A stretch of DNA of 64,000 nucleotides from Streptomyces sp. ISL-98 (GCF_018614055.1 NZ_JAGGPB010000013.1:1-64000); one strand, 5' to 3'; counted from the stretch's first letter, positions 23,476-32,347 are shown. Notes: generated from the letters alone by a model not told the origin. Program-made: numbers and translations.

Positions 23476-24069
23476 ATGGCCTTGCGACATGCCGTACTGG
23501 CAGCACTGCTGGTCGGCGACGGAGACGACGAGCGCAGCGAGTACAGCGGGTACCAGCTCGCCAAGGCGTTCGACGTCGGCGTAGCGAACTTCTGGCATGC
23601 CCTGCCCCAGCAGCTGTACGCCGAGCTGGCCAAGCTGGAGAAAGAGGGGCTGGTCAGCGGCCGTGAGGTGGTCCAGGAGTCGCGCCCCGACAAGCGGCTG
23701 TTCCACGTCACCGACGCCGGCCTCGCCGAGCTGGAAGCCTTCGCCGCTGCCCCTTCGAAGCCGTCGTTCATCCGCGACGACCTGCTCGTCAAGGTCCAGG
23801 CAACCGACTCCTTCGCGGACTCCGGCCCGGTGATCGAACAGCTCGAAGAGCGCGCATCCATTGCCGAAGCCAAGATCGAGCTGTTCGGCAAGCTGCTCCG
23901 CAAGATGCGCGGCGAGCTGGACGAAGAGGAGTTCCTGCGCAGTGGCGAGCGAGTCGGACCGTACCTGACCTGTCTGCGCGGTCTCTCCCTCGAACAGGAA
24001 ACCCGGGACTGGGCCCTGCGCATCGCGGCCGTCCTGCGCGAAAGGCGGACGACCCGTGCCGAACGCTGA
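23476..24069 (+). CDS. PadR family transcriptional regulator
   Basis: A 197-residue PadR regulator. The N-terminal winged helix has ALRHAVLAALL, SGYQLAKAFD, QQLYAELAKLEKEGLV and the wing RPDKRLFHVTDAGLAEL. The C-terminal Vir_act_alpha helical dimerisation domain spans about 95-190. ATG at 23476 follows a GGGGGACGGGGA stretch. The in-frame upstream ATGs overlap the operator and are rejected. It probably autoregulates and represses the divergent NTF2-like gene. The SGNH hydrolase gene overlaps its 3' end. Confidence 0.92.
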   Translation: MALRHAVLAALLVGDGDDERSEYSGYQLAKAFDVGVANFWHALPQQLYAELAKLEKEGLVSGREVVQESRPDKRLFHVTDAGLAELEAFAAAPSKPSFIRDDLLVKVQATDSFADSGPVIEQLEERASIAEAKIELFGKLLRKMRGELDEEEFLRSGERVGPYLTCLRGLSLEQETRDWALRIAAVLRERRTTRAER

Positions 24070-24868
24070 ACGCACCTTCCTCCGTTACGTCGCCCTCGGC
24101 GACAGCCAGACCGAAGGCCTCGGCGACGGTGACGACACCACCGGCCTGCGCGGCTGGGCCGACCGCCTCGCCGAGCACCTCGCGGCCGTCGAGCCCCGCC
24201 TCCAGTACGCCAATCTGGCCGTACGGGGCCGCCTCGCCGGTCAGGTCCACGCCGAGCAACTCGCACCCGCCCTCGCCCTGCGCCCCGACCTGGCCACCGT
24301 CGTCGCCGGGGTCAACGACCTGATGCGGCCCAAGTTCGACGCCGCCGAGGTGGTCGGTCACCTGGAGGCGATGTTCGCCGCCATCAGCGCCACCGGGGCG
24401 CACGTCGCGACGGTCACCTTCCCCGACATCGGGAAGGTCGTGCCGCTCGCCCGCCCCCTGCGCCCTCGCGTGTACGAACTCAACTCGCGCATCCGCGCGG
24501 CTGCCGCCCGCCACGGAGCGACGGTCGTCGAAACCGCACAGCACGCCTTCGCCACCGACCCGCGGATCTGGAGCGAGGACCGGCTCCACCTCAGCTCCCT
24601 CGGCCACGAACGCTTCGCCGCCGCCGCGGCCCACGCCGTACAGCTCCCCGGCAGCGACGACACCTGGACGCATGCCCTGCCCCCGCGCCCCGCAGCCCTA
24701 ACCGGCCTGCGCGCCGCGAACGCCGAACTCCGCTGGCTGGCCGCATACCTGGGCCCCTGGCTCGCCCGGCGCGTACGTGGCCGGTCCTCCGGCGACGGCC
24801 GTACGGCGAAACGTCCGCAGCTGCTGGCGGTGCGTCCCGACGGGCGCACCGGCGGCTTTACGCGCTGA
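24056..24868 (+). CDS. SGNH/GDSL hydrolase
   Basis: A 270-residue SGNH-fold esterase-like protein without a signal peptide. Block I is VALGDSQTEGLGD (nucleophile Ser), block III is VVAGVNDLMR (Asn) and block V is SEDRLHLSSLGHERFA (Asp and His). The C-terminal 50 residues are basic. GTG at 24056 overlaps the PadR gene by 14 bp, so the two are coupled. The substrate is unknown. This arrangement puts the hydrolase under PadR control. Confidence 0.9.
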   Translation: MPNAERTFLRYVALGDSQTEGLGDGDDTTGLRGWADRLAEHLAAVEPRLQYANLAVRGRLAGQVHAEQLAPALALRPDLATVVAGVNDLMRPKFDAAEVVGHLEAMFAAISATGAHVATVTFPDIGKVVPLARPLRPRVYELNSRIRAAAARHGATVVETAQHAFATDPRIWSEDRLHLSSLGHERFAAAAAHAVQLPGSDDTWTHALPPRPAALTGLRAANAELRWLAAYLGPWLARRVRGRSSGDGRTAKRPQLLAVRPDGRTGGFTR

Positions 24869-24892
24869 GCTGTGGCCTGACGGAGCCGTGCC

Positions 24893-25249
24893 TCAGTGGA
24901 GGGGGCGGTTACTGAGGAGGTCGCCGAGCTGCGCGAGCGTGAACGCGACGAAGAACGCGGCGAAGCCCCAGCGCGTACGTCCGCGCAGGGCCAGGGCCAC
25001 CGCTCCGACGCCGGCCACCGTGCCAAGGGCGCATACAGCGACCCAAATTCCCATGCCCACACCGGCGTTGAGGCCCACTGCGACGACTATCAGAGGGACA
25101 ACCGACGCCAGGGTCGAGAACGCGGCCAACGCGATGCGTGCCCCCCGCGCCTTCCGCGCCCGGTCGTCCGCGAGGCCTGACCGCGCCTGTTGCTGAAAGC
25201 GAGCCCGCAGGTCGTCCGTGTCCGGCGTTTCCCCATCCCGTGCAGTCAT
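24893..25249 (-). CDS. Small membrane protein
   Basis: A 118-residue protein: an Asp/Arg/Gln-rich soluble N-terminus (residues 1-38) and three predicted membrane helices (about 40-60, 64-83, 92-112). I do not recognise the family. The ATG is at 25249; the longer frame runs into the neighbouring promoter region. It is divergent from the membrane protein at 25311, with about 60 bp between the starts. Confidence 0.65.
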   Translation of the reverse strand: MTARDGETPDTDDLRARFQQQARSGLADDRARKARGARIALAAFSTLASVVPLIVVAVGLNAGVGMGIWVAVCALGTVAGVGAVALALRGRTRWGFAAFFVAFTLAQLGDLLSNRPLH

Positions 25250-25310
25250 GGGGTGGAGCCTAGGCCCGGCCCTCTGCCGTACGGCCGGAGGGTCTCTAGA
25301 CTCCCTGACC

Positions 25311-25967
25311 ATGACAAGTCCCTACGCGCACGGTCCCGCCCCCACCGCCACACTCATACGCATGGGCCGGAGCGCTGCCCGGACCCAGGTTCCGGTCGGA
25401 GTCGGCTGCACCGTGGCCGGCGCTTTCGCCGCGCTCGGCGGGGTTGCGGTCATGGCTGGTCTGAACGGGAAGGAACCCAACCCCGGTGGGATTGCGGGCG
25501 TCATCATCGGGCTGCTGATCGGCTTCCTCGGCGTTACCTTCCTGACGTCCAGCTGGAAGTCCCGGCACACCTTCCTGTGTGTCGACGAAACGGGCCTTTG
25601 GATCAGCAACCCCGGGGGCCAGAAGGTCATCCCCTGGGACACCCTCGCCGGGGTCGGCCTGCATTGGAGCAAGACGGGAAGCCGCCCCGTGAAGCACTAC
25701 TCCGTCGAGCTGTTTCCCAGCGGCCCCATCGACCGCGATCACCCGGTCCTGTGGGCCATGGTGCGCGACGAGGAACCCCTGCGCCCCGACCTGCCGCGAC
25801 TGCGCTACCGCCTTGTCGCCAACGGTGGTTTCCGAGAGCCCCTGGTGGCGGCGATCCAGCAGTACGTCCCCCACCTGTGGCTCGGCGAGTCCGAACGCGA
25901 GCGTGGCCATCTCGGCCTGCCCGACGTCAAGGGCCATCGGGAGCGCACGCGTGGCCGTGCGCGCTGA
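25311..25967 (+). CDS. Membrane protein with PH-like domain, first of a tandem pair
   Basis: A 218-residue protein: a short N-terminus (HGPAPTATLIRMG), two membrane helices (about residues 27-50 and 58-80) and a cytoplasmic domain with CVDETGLWISN, IPWDTLAGVGLHWSK and RDEEPLRPDLPRLRYRLVANG. The layout suggests a bacterial PH-like fold, but I cannot name the family. TAGACT at 25297-25302 ends 8 nt before the ATG and there is no Shine-Dalgarno, pointing to a leaderless transcript. A close paralogue starts at 26076. Confidence 0.78.
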   Translation: MTSPYAHGPAPTATLIRMGRSAARTQVPVGVGCTVAGAFAALGGVAVMAGLNGKEPNPGGIAGVIIGLLIGFLGVTFLTSSWKSRHTFLCVDETGLWISNPGGQKVIPWDTLAGVGLHWSKTGSRPVKHYSVELFPSGPIDRDHPVLWAMVRDEEPLRPDLPRLRYRLVANGGFREPLVAAIQQYVPHLWLGESERERGHLGLPDVKGHRERTRGRAR

Positions 25968-26027
25968 CGCGTGGCCGTATGCGCTCACATGCGGCCGTAC
26001 GTGCTGACGCGTGGCCGTACGCGCTGA
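25948..26027 (+). repeat. Four 20-bp tandem repeats
   Basis: Uninterrupted copies at 25948-25967, 25968-25987, 25988-26007 and 26008-26027 follow CGCGTGGCCGTACGCGCTGA. The first copy encodes the last codons and the TGA stop of the upstream gene. The unit length is not a multiple of three, so expansion has been outside the coding frame. The array separates the duplicated membrane-protein genes. Confidence 0.88.
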
Positions 26028-26075
26028 GCAGGGTCTCTGCGCTGCGGGCGGGGGAGCGTCCCTAGACTCCTGGCC

Positions 26076-26717
26076 ATGTCGTCTTCCCCCGGGCACGGTC
26101 CTGCCCCTACGGCCACCGTCATACCCGTCGCCCCAAGGCCCGCCCGGGGGTTCATGGTTCTCGGCGGGATCTACATGGGGGTGGGCGCCCTCATCGCGGC
26201 GCTGGCCGCGGTGAGGACCCTCGATCTCTATGGCAAGGACTTCAGTCCCTTTGCGGGCCTCCTGCTCCTGCTCTTCGCGGCCTTCATCGCCTACCCGGGC
26301 TTCAAGCAGTTCCGCAGAGGCCGGGAGTACCGCCAACTGTTCGCGAGCGTCGACGAAACCGGTCTGTGGGTGCACAACACCGTGGGACGGAACGTCATCC
26401 GCTGGGACACCCTCGCCGCAGTTGCCCTCCACTGGAGCAAAGCGGACAACCAGGCGGGGAAGGACTACTCGATCGAGCTGTGCCCGACCGTCCCCGTCGA
26501 CCGCGACGACCTGATCATGCGCGGCCTGGTCCGCGACGAGGAACCCCTCCGCCCGGACCTTCCTCGCCTCCGCTACCGCATCGTCGCCAACGGCCCGTTC
26601 CGCGAGCCCATGATCGATGCGATCCGGCAGTACGCTCCTCAGCTCTGGCTCGGCGAGACCGAACGCGAGCCGGACTATTTCGGCAGGCCCGCCTGTGAGG
26701 TCGACCAGGACGGGTGA
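26076..26717 (+). CDS. Membrane protein with PH-like domain, second of a tandem pair
   Basis: A 213-residue paralogue of the preceding gene. It shares HGPAPTAT at the N-terminus, two membrane helices (about 26-48 and 56-78), the SVDETGLWVHN / IRWDTLAAVALHWSK core and the nearly identical RDEEPLRPDLPRLRYRIVANG ... PLW/QLWLGE end. TAGACT at 26063-26068 ends 7 nt before the ATG, so promoter and leaderless start were duplicated with the gene. A tandem duplication is the clear origin. Function unknown. Confidence 0.78.
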   Translation: MSSSPGHGPAPTATVIPVAPRPARGFMVLGGIYMGVGALIAALAAVRTLDLYGKDFSPFAGLLLLLFAAFIAYPGFKQFRRGREYRQLFASVDETGLWVHNTVGRNVIRWDTLAAVALHWSKADNQAGKDYSIELCPTVPVDRDDLIMRGLVRDEEPLRPDLPRLRYRIVANGPFREPMIDAIRQYAPQLWLGETEREPDYFGRPACEVDQDG

Positions 26718-26719
26718 CG

Positions 26720-26742
26720 CGCGAGGCCGACCGGGCCTCGCG
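26720..26742. terminator. Hairpin between convergent genes
   Basis: CGCGAGGCC (26720-26728) and GGCCTCGCG (26734-26742) form a perfect 9-bp stem with a 5-nt loop between the membrane protein and the rhodanese gene. Confidence 0.7.
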
Positions 26743-26766
26743 CCCCGCTCCCCCTTGGCCTTGCTC

Positions 26767-27342
26767 CTATTGCTCCTTTTGCTGCAGGGCCGTCAGGGTC
26801 GCGTCGAGGTCGGCGGGGTGGGGCCGGTTGTGGGGGAGCTTGGCGAGGACTGCGGCCATGCCGCAGGTGTTGCTGGCGGCGGAGAAGACGAGGCCTGCAC
26901 CGATGGCGGCGGAGAGCCAGCGGGCGGGCCGGTAGCGGGTGCCGGCGGCGAGGCCGAGGACGACGAGGGAACCGGCGGCGAGTCGGACCTGGCGTTCCAT
27001 GGCCCAGACCGCGGTTGCGCCGTCCGGGTGGTGCAGGGCGTGCCCCTGCTCGGCCCAGGCGGTGGTGCCGCCGGTGAGGGTTGCGGCGGGGACGCCGGCG
27101 GCGGCCAGCTCTTGGCAGGCGGTCGCGGATCGGCTGCCCGAGGCGCAGACGATCAGCAGGTCGCCGCGGGCGGCGGCGGCCTTGAGGGTGGGCAGAGCGG
27201 TGCGGACGTGGTCCAGGGGGATGTTGTGGGCGCCGGGGATGTGACCTGCGGCGTATTCGCCGGCGGTACGTACGTCGATGACGGTGTAGTCGGCCAGGCG
27301 GGGGGCTGCCTGGGCGGGAATTACAGCGGTGGGGGCGGTCAT
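26767..27342 (-). CDS. Rhodanese-DUF2892 membrane protein
   Basis: A 191-residue protein. The rhodanese domain (residues about 1-105) has YTVIDVRTAGEYAAGHIPGAHNIPL and active-site loop VCASGSRSAT with the sulfur-carrying Cys. It is fused to a DUF2892 membrane domain (residues about 115-175, ERQVRLAAGSLVVLGLA...). The layout matches YgaP-like membrane sulfurtransferases. AAAGGACC precedes the ATG. The stop of the vapBC relic upstream overlaps this start (ATGA). Confidence 0.92.
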   Translation of the reverse strand: MTAPTAVIPAQAAPRLADYTVIDVRTAGEYAAGHIPGAHNIPLDHVRTALPTLKAAAARGDLLIVCASGSRSATACQELAAAGVPAATLTGGTTAWAEQGHALHHPDGATAVWAMERQVRLAAGSLVVLGLAAGTRYRPARWLSAAIGAGLVFSAASNTCGMAAVLAKLPHNRPHPADLDATLTALQQKEQ

Positions 27343-27657
27343 GTGCGGTGGTCCTTTCGCTTGCGGGTTGGCGGGGGCCGGCCTGTCGTGATCGCGATGC
27401 GGCTGAAGTCGCGGAGTAACTTCCGCTTGGCATTGGACGTGACGAGAACGCGCGGCGGTGCGCACTCCAACGGGGTCGCTGCCACCACGGCATCGATGGC
27501 GTAATTGTGTCCGTGGAGCCCCGCGTCATGCAGGAGGTCAATGGCGTGCCACCTGATGGGGCACAGTGCCGGACCTCCTCCTGGGGTGCGGGACCGGGCT
27601 TCGGCTTCACGTTCTTCCAGCAGGTCGCGTAGCAGCTGCGCACGCAGTATGGGCAGC
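27339..27657 (-). pseudogene. Deleted, fused VapB-VapC relic
   Basis: Read on the minus strand in one open frame, LPILRAQLLRDLLEEREAEA corresponds to IQRDLLEELLQAKEAE of the antitoxin at 17891. It is joined through about 15 residues to WHAIDLLHDAGLHGHNYAID followed by AVVAATPLECAPPRVLVTSN, which corresponds to the C-terminal half of the PIN toxin at 17499 (WQAIDLLRNANLHGHKYAID). The N-terminal half of the toxin and the C-terminus of the antitoxin are missing, so an internal deletion fused two genes. The remaining PIN acids are incomplete, so toxicity is unlikely. The frame runs at least 105 codons and stops inside the rhodanese start. No start codon or ribosome site is obvious. Confidence 0.75.
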
Positions 27658-27674
27658 GGGGCCGACAGGGCCCG

Positions 27675-28835
27675 TCATGCCCTGGCATCGGCCGCTGCGG
27701 CCGATGCCGCGGCCGCATGGCACGCTCCCCGGCCGTCAGCGCGGGCGATGATACGGGCTGCCTCGATGCGTACGGCAGCCTCCGTCCCGTCGCTGACAGC
27801 CGGCACGCCGGCTGCTGCGGCGAGGTCGCCCGACTCGTCGTACACGACTTGCAGGCGCGGCCACGCCGACGGCGGGAACGCCTGGCGCAGGCAGTTCGCG
27901 AGGTCGGCCACGACCAGCCGTGCCAGCGGCGTCAGCTCGTCCGGGTCGCCGGTGACCAGCACCGCGGTCACCTTCGCGCCGGGCGGTGCGGCCCGTACCG
28001 CTTCCTCGGCGGCTTCGAGCCGGTGCAGCCCCAGGACCGCCACAATGCCGTCGTCCGTGAGCCGCGCGGGCTCGCCGCGCACCGCGTCGAACGCGGGTGG
28101 AGGGGACCACGGCGCGTCGGCCGGGCGGGCCTGCGGGATGTAGGGGAGGTGGGGCGGGGGCCATACGTCGCCGAGGTCGACGTCCGCCAACTGCTCGCAG
28201 GCGCTGATTACGTTGAAGGGGTCGACGAAGCCGGGGGCGGCGGCGGCGAGTTGGCCGGCGCCGTAGAGGGTGGTGAGGGCGGCTTCGGCTACGCGTACTT
28301 GGCGGGGGCGGCCGGGTCGCGTGGCGGGCGGCGCGGCGGGCGGGTGCGGTCTCTCCGGGGCGAGGCCCTCCAGGGCCAGGCCGAGCAGGATCGCGTCCAG
28401 CTTCATCAGCTGCGCGAAGGGTCTTTGGATCCGCTCCTCGGCGAGGATCTCGGGCATCACGTGCGTCCCGAGCCGTGCTGCGCCGTGCGGCTCGTGGGCG
28501 CCGGTCTCGGTCAGCGGCAACCTGGCGACCCATGCTCGGGCGAGCGCGCCGAGTGCGTCGCGGGGGGTAGGACTTCGCTCAGGCTCGTGATCCGGATGCG
28601 AAGGGGTGAGCGCGGGCGCGGGCGCGTGCTCGGCGAGGTCGGCCAGTACCGCGAAGTAGAGGGCCCTCTTGCCGGGGAAGTTGGAGTACACCGCGCCACG
28701 GGTCAGCCCCGCACGCCCGGCGATGCCGTCCACCTTGGCGTCCCGGAAGCCACGCTCGGCGAACTCGTCCCTGGCGGCGGCCAGCACCCTGGCACGGTTG
28801 CGCTGCTGCAGCTCCGCCCTGCTGAGCCGGCCCAT
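27675..28835 (-). CDS. TetR regulator with large C-terminal domain
   Basis: A 386-residue protein, about twice the normal TetR length. The HTH is VLAAARDEFAERGFRDAKVDGIAG / RAGLTRGAVYSNFPGKRALY. Residues about 60-240 form the effector domain. The C-terminal about 110 residues (DGIVAVLGLHRLEAAEEAVRAA ... VTAVLVTGDPDELTPLARLVVADLA) look like an alpha/beta thioredoxin-like or redox-type domain. The 3' end is Ala-rich and contains a perfect 12-bp inverted repeat. ATG at 28835 follows GTGAGGACC. It is divergent from a clpX-like gene and is its probable regulator. Confidence 0.88.
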   Translation of the reverse strand: MGRLSRAELQQRNRARVLAAARDEFAERGFRDAKVDGIAGRAGLTRGAVYSNFPGKRALYFAVLADLAEHAPAPALTPSHPDHEPERSPTPRDALGALARAWVARLPLTETGAHEPHGAARLGTHVMPEILAEERIQRPFAQLMKLDAILLGLALEGLAPERPHPPAAPPATRPGRPRQVRVAEAALTTLYGAGQLAAAAPGFVDPFNVISACEQLADVDLGDVWPPPHLPYIPQARPADAPWSPPPAFDAVRGEPARLTDDGIVAVLGLHRLEAAEEAVRAAPPGAKVTAVLVTGDPDELTPLARLVVADLANCLRQAFPPSAWPRLQVVYDESGDLAAAAGVPAVSDGTEAAVRIEAARIIARADGRGACHAAAASAAAADARA

Positions 28836-28909
28836 GGTCCTCACTCGTCTGTCGCGCTGCCGTGCGTTGCTGTCGTACCGGCTTCAAGATACCGTCGGCA
28901 TTCAGATGG

Positions 28910-28931
28910 TGACGTCATATGTTCTGGACAT
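28910..28931. promoter_or_regulatory. Operator candidates between TetR and clpX-like gene
   Basis: TGACGTCA (28910-28917) is a perfect palindrome and ATGTTC-T-GGACAT (28919-28931) a near-perfect one. They lie side by side just upstream of the clpX-like gene in the divergent gap and are candidates for TetR binding. Confidence 0.45.
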
Positions 28932-28969
28932 TCCAATGATGCGAACCACTGGTGAGGAGACGTTTCCGA

Positions 28970-30220
28970 GTGCTCAAGTGCACGTTCTGCGCGAAGACCC
29001 AGAAGCAGGTCAACAAACTGATCGCGGGCCCGAGCCCGCTCTGCATCTGCGACGAATGCGTCCGGCTCTGCACCGAGCTCATCATGGAAGACCGCAACGA
29101 CCCCGTCTCCTCCACCGAGGACGGGCCGCTGGACCTGCCGACACCACGCGAGATCTTCGACTTCCTCGGGCAGTACGTCGTAGGGCAGGACGCAGCGAAG
29201 AAGACGCTCGCGGTGGCCGTCTACAACCACTACAAACGCATTCAGCCGGTCACCACCACCCGGGACGAGCCGGTCGTGGAGCTGGGCAAGTCCAACATCC
29301 TGCTGCTCGGCCCGACCGGCTGCGGCAAGACGTACCTCGTCCAGACGCTCGCCCGGATGCTCGACGTGCCGTTCGCGATCGCCGACGCGACGGCGCTGAC
29401 GGAGGCGGGGTATGTCGGCGAGGACGTGGAGAACATCCTCCTGAAACTGGTCCAGGCCGCTGACTACGACGTCAAGAAGGCCGAGACCGGGATCATCTAC
29501 ATCGACGAGATCGACAAGGTCGCACGCAGGAGCGAGAACCCCTCGATCACGCGAGACGTATCGGGTGAGGGCGTACAGCAGGCGCTCCTCAAGATTCTCG
29601 AAGGCACGACGGCCTCGGTGGCTCCGCAGGGCGGCCGTAAGCACCCGCAGCAGGAATTCATCCAGCTCGATACGACGAACGTGCTGTTCATCGTGGGCGG
29701 TGCCTTCTCCGGCCTGGAGCAGATTATCGAACAGCGGGCCAGCCGCAAGAGCATCGGCTTCGGCGCGGCAATCCGTACCGAGGACGACGAGCGGGATGCG
29801 GATGCCCTGGCCGAGGTCATGCCGGAGGATCTCCTCAAGTTCGGCCTGATCCCGGAACTCGTCGGACGGCTCCCGGTGGTGTCTACGGTCCAGCCGCTGG
29901 ACCGGGCGGCACTGATGCGGATCCTCGTCGAGCCCCGCAACTCACTGATCAAGCAGTACCAGAAGCTGTTCCAAATCGACGGCGTGCAACTTGAGTTCAC
30001 CGACGACGCGATCGGCGCGATCGCGGACCAGGCCCTGCTGCGCCGCACCGGCGCGCGAGCGGTCCGCGCCATTCTGGAAGAGGTCCTGCTCAACGTGATG
30101 TACGAGGTGCCGAGCCGCAACGACGTCGCCCGCGTAGTGGTCGACCACGACACGGTGCTCAACAACGTCGTCCCCACACTGGTGCCCCGAGACCACCCCG
30201 ACGAAAAGAAGTCCGCCTGA
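28970..30220 (+). CDS. clpX: Accessory ClpX-like unfoldase
   Basis: A 416-residue AAA+ unfoldase with all key ClpX parts: zinc finger ([11 protein letters not shown] ... CICDEC), Walker A GPTGCGKT, pore loop GYVG, Walker [12 protein letters not shown] loop [10 protein letters not shown], and the ClpP-binding IGF loop RKSIGFGA. It should therefore dock on ClpP. It lacks the usual N-terminal extension before the zinc finger, and its finger sequence differs from housekeeping ClpX. Being alone and divergent from a TetR gene suggests an inducible second ClpX rather than the housekeeping copy normally next to clpP. GTG at 28970 follows GAGGAG; GTG at 28952 is an alternative. Confidence 0.88.
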   Translation: MLKCTFCAKTQKQVNKLIAGPSPLCICDECVRLCTELIMEDRNDPVSSTEDGPLDLPTPREIFDFLGQYVVGQDAAKKTLAVAVYNHYKRIQPVTTTRDEPVVELGKSNILLLGPTGCGKTYLVQTLARMLDVPFAIADATALTEAGYVGEDVENILLKLVQAADYDVKKAETGIIYIDEIDKVARRSENPSITRDVSGEGVQQALLKILEGTTASVAPQGGRKHPQQEFIQLDTTNVLFIVGGAFSGLEQIIEQRASRKSIGFGAAIRTEDDERDADALAEVMPEDLLKFGLIPELVGRLPVVSTVQPLDRAALMRILVEPRNSLIKQYQKLFQIDGVQLEFTDDAIGAIADQALLRRTGARAVRAILEEVLLNVMYEVPSRNDVARVVVDHDTVLNNVVPTLVPRDHPDEKKSA

Positions 30221-30299
30221 GGGGCGGGGCGAGGGTGGGCGGTCGGCAGGCCGGTCCGGCTTGGCGAGCTCGCGCCATGTACAGGGGCGTTGGTTGTTT

Positions 30300-32030
30300 C
30301 GGGTGTGGGGGCCGCCTTTTCGTAAGTGTGGCGGCGGAGGCCCGTCGGTAAAGGGCACTCCTGCGTCGCGTCGCCTGCGGCGATGTCGCTGCGCTCCACC
30401 CTTGACCGCCGATCCTCCGCCGCGTTCTTTAAGGGGGGCGGCCCCCGGGGGCGGGCCCACGGGGAAGCTGGGATCGCGGCCGTTCGCCGTTGCCGGGCGG
30501 CGGGTCCGTGGATGGCTGCACGCACCACGTCTTGGGGCGGCCCGGCAGAACTCGGCGTCCACCCCGCCCGTCTGCTGGTGCGACACCGCACTTCCCTCCC
30601 CAGAGTCGCGTCCACGTGGGTGGTCGGCTGGACGGGTTGGCCGACGGGCCGGTTGTGGTGACTGGCGGGTGGGGCGCACCAGTTGAATGGGGTGGCCCGG
30701 CTGGGTTCGGCGTCCACCCGGCGCGGTGGTCGGCTGGGACTCATGCCCCGTGTCTGGGGTGAGTGGATGGTGCGCACGGGGGCGCGGGAGTGGTGGCGCC
30801 GGTTCGCGGGCGGCGGCCCGGCAGATACGGACACCCGCTCGGCGGGTAGTGGTCGGCGGGTGGTGAGCACCAGGCCCGGCGGGTGATGCGAGTCCGGCTC
30901 GGCGGGTGGTGACCTGGCGGATGATGGCGCGATTGATGGTAGGCGGCCCAGTGGCGGGTGTTGTCGTCCGGGTGGGTGGTGCGTACACAGGGTGGGCGGG
31001 GCGGTCCTGCTGGTTTGGCGGGAGCGACTTTAAGCAGCGATGGATCAGGCGTTGAACGAGCAGAGGGCATCCGTCAGGTGAAAAGGGTTCCGCGCGACCT
31101 CTTGTGTGCGGAAGAGGACACCGTCAGGCCTGGCATGGGCGGCTTGGGGTGTCCTGTTCCGCACACAAGGCGCTATTGGGAGTCCCGGCAGTCTCCTCAG
31201 TCCCATGAAGCTCTCTGCTTACGACCGGTGGGCGGATGACAGCCGCTACTCGCCCGCCATTCGCCAAACCGACGGGACCACTCGCGGAGCTGCTGCGCGC
31301 ACCATCCCCAACCCACCGCCTGCCGGGCGGGCGTCACCGCTCACAGGCCTGACGCCCGCCGACCCAGCGGCATTGCCCGACCGAGGACGGCAATCCGCAC
31401 ATCAAGGGGACGTCACCCTCCCCGGCCTGGTGCGCCACGGCCCACCGGCTCGCCGCCCGCCGAACCCAGCGCATTGCCCGCCGGGATGGGACACCATCCA
31501 CCTGTCTGCCGCGCCGCTGAACCCAGTCGTACCGCTCACCGGTGCGGTACGCCCCACATCAAGCCGCCGCTCGCCGGGGACGAGCACCATCCACAAAGTC
31601 GCCGCCCGCCGAGCCGGGTCTCGATACTTCCCGGACCTGGGGCGCATCACCCAACAACCAGCCACCCGCCGAGCCGGGCTCCACCGCTCCCCGGGCCTTG
31701 GGCGCACCCACCCACCCAGCCCAGACACGGGGCATGAGTCTCAGCCGATCACCGGGCGGGGTGGACGCCGAGCCGGGCCGGGTCGCCCCATTCGACTACC
31801 GCGCTCCACCCGCCGGGCCGCCGCCCGGCAGCGAAAGCCGAGTAACGAGCCCAGCTGTTCCGGGGCCCGGCTCCAGGGGGCGGCCCCCCGTGAAGAACCA
31901 GCGGTGGAGGGGTGGGTGTCAAGGGTGGAGCGCAGCGGAATCGCCGCAGGCGACGCGACGCAGGAGCGCCCTTTACGCCCAACCCGGAACCGCCAAACTC
32001 CCGAAAAGGGCGGCCCCCATGGCAGAAGCA
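30300..32030. repeat. Large imperfect inverted repeat
   Basis: The left arm (about 30300-30775) is repeated in reverse complement at about 31700-32030. The best block is 59 bp, 30348-30406 against 31918-31976, with three mismatches. Another matching block is CATGCCCCGTGTCTGGG at 30742-30758 against 31719-31735. Indels and shorter direct repeats lie between. Arm limits are approximate because they were read by eye. Confidence 0.75.
31101..31169. repeat. Hairpin element, second copy of the 433-496 family
   Basis: CTTGTGTGCGGAAGAGGACACC (arm 31101-31122) pairs with 31148-31169 over 22 bases with one mismatch. Its reverse complement matches the hairpin at 433-496, including the loop, so the two are copies of one mobile or selected element. 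Confidence 0.8.
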
Positions 32031-32316
32031 ATCGACGGCCCCGAGCTGGGCCAGCCCCGTCCCCGGCCGCAGCCGGGTTGTTGTTCGCCGGCGCTTCGCC
32101 GGCGCTCCGCTTGGCTGCTGCCTGCCTGGGGCGAGTGAAGGCTTGCTGCCGAACCGGGCCAGCCCTTGCCCAGACCACCACGCACCTACCCAGCCGAGGC
32201 TTAGCCGACCAGCACTTCGACAGCAGTTCGGGAAGTAGCCGACGGCTGCGGCTGAATCAGATGTTCACGAGTTACGACAGCACCGAGCAATCCCGGCGGG
32301 CTGAGGCCGGCCGCTT

Positions 32317-32332
32317 CCGGACCCGTGTCCGG
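32317..32332. terminator. Short hairpin after epoxide hydrolase gene
   Basis: CCGGAC (32317-32322) and GTCCGG (32327-32332) form a 6-bp stem with a CCGT loop, 15 bp past the stop of the minus-strand hydrolase gene. Confidence 0.45.
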
Positions 32333-32347
32333 GCTCCTCGGGAGGCT

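Larger units (their letters stand above)
30221..32316. other. 2.1-kb non-coding, repeat-rich region
   Basis: No open frame here has a credible ribosome site, homology or normal codon bias. The sequence is made of degenerate repeats around GCCGAGCCGGG and CTCGGCGTCCACCC, a large imperfect inverted repeat (30300-32030) and a central hairpin (31101-31169). I see no promoter-gene unit. Confidence 0.7.

Noticed and set aside
25948..26027. CRISPR array
   Set aside because: The 20-bp units are directly adjacent without spacers and no cas genes are present.
27684..27708. Perfect 12-bp inverted repeat as terminator
   Set aside because: It lies inside the 3' coding end of the TetR gene and largely reflects Ala/Ala/Asp codons. 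The 1-nt gap is too small for a normal loop, although partial folding cannot be excluded.
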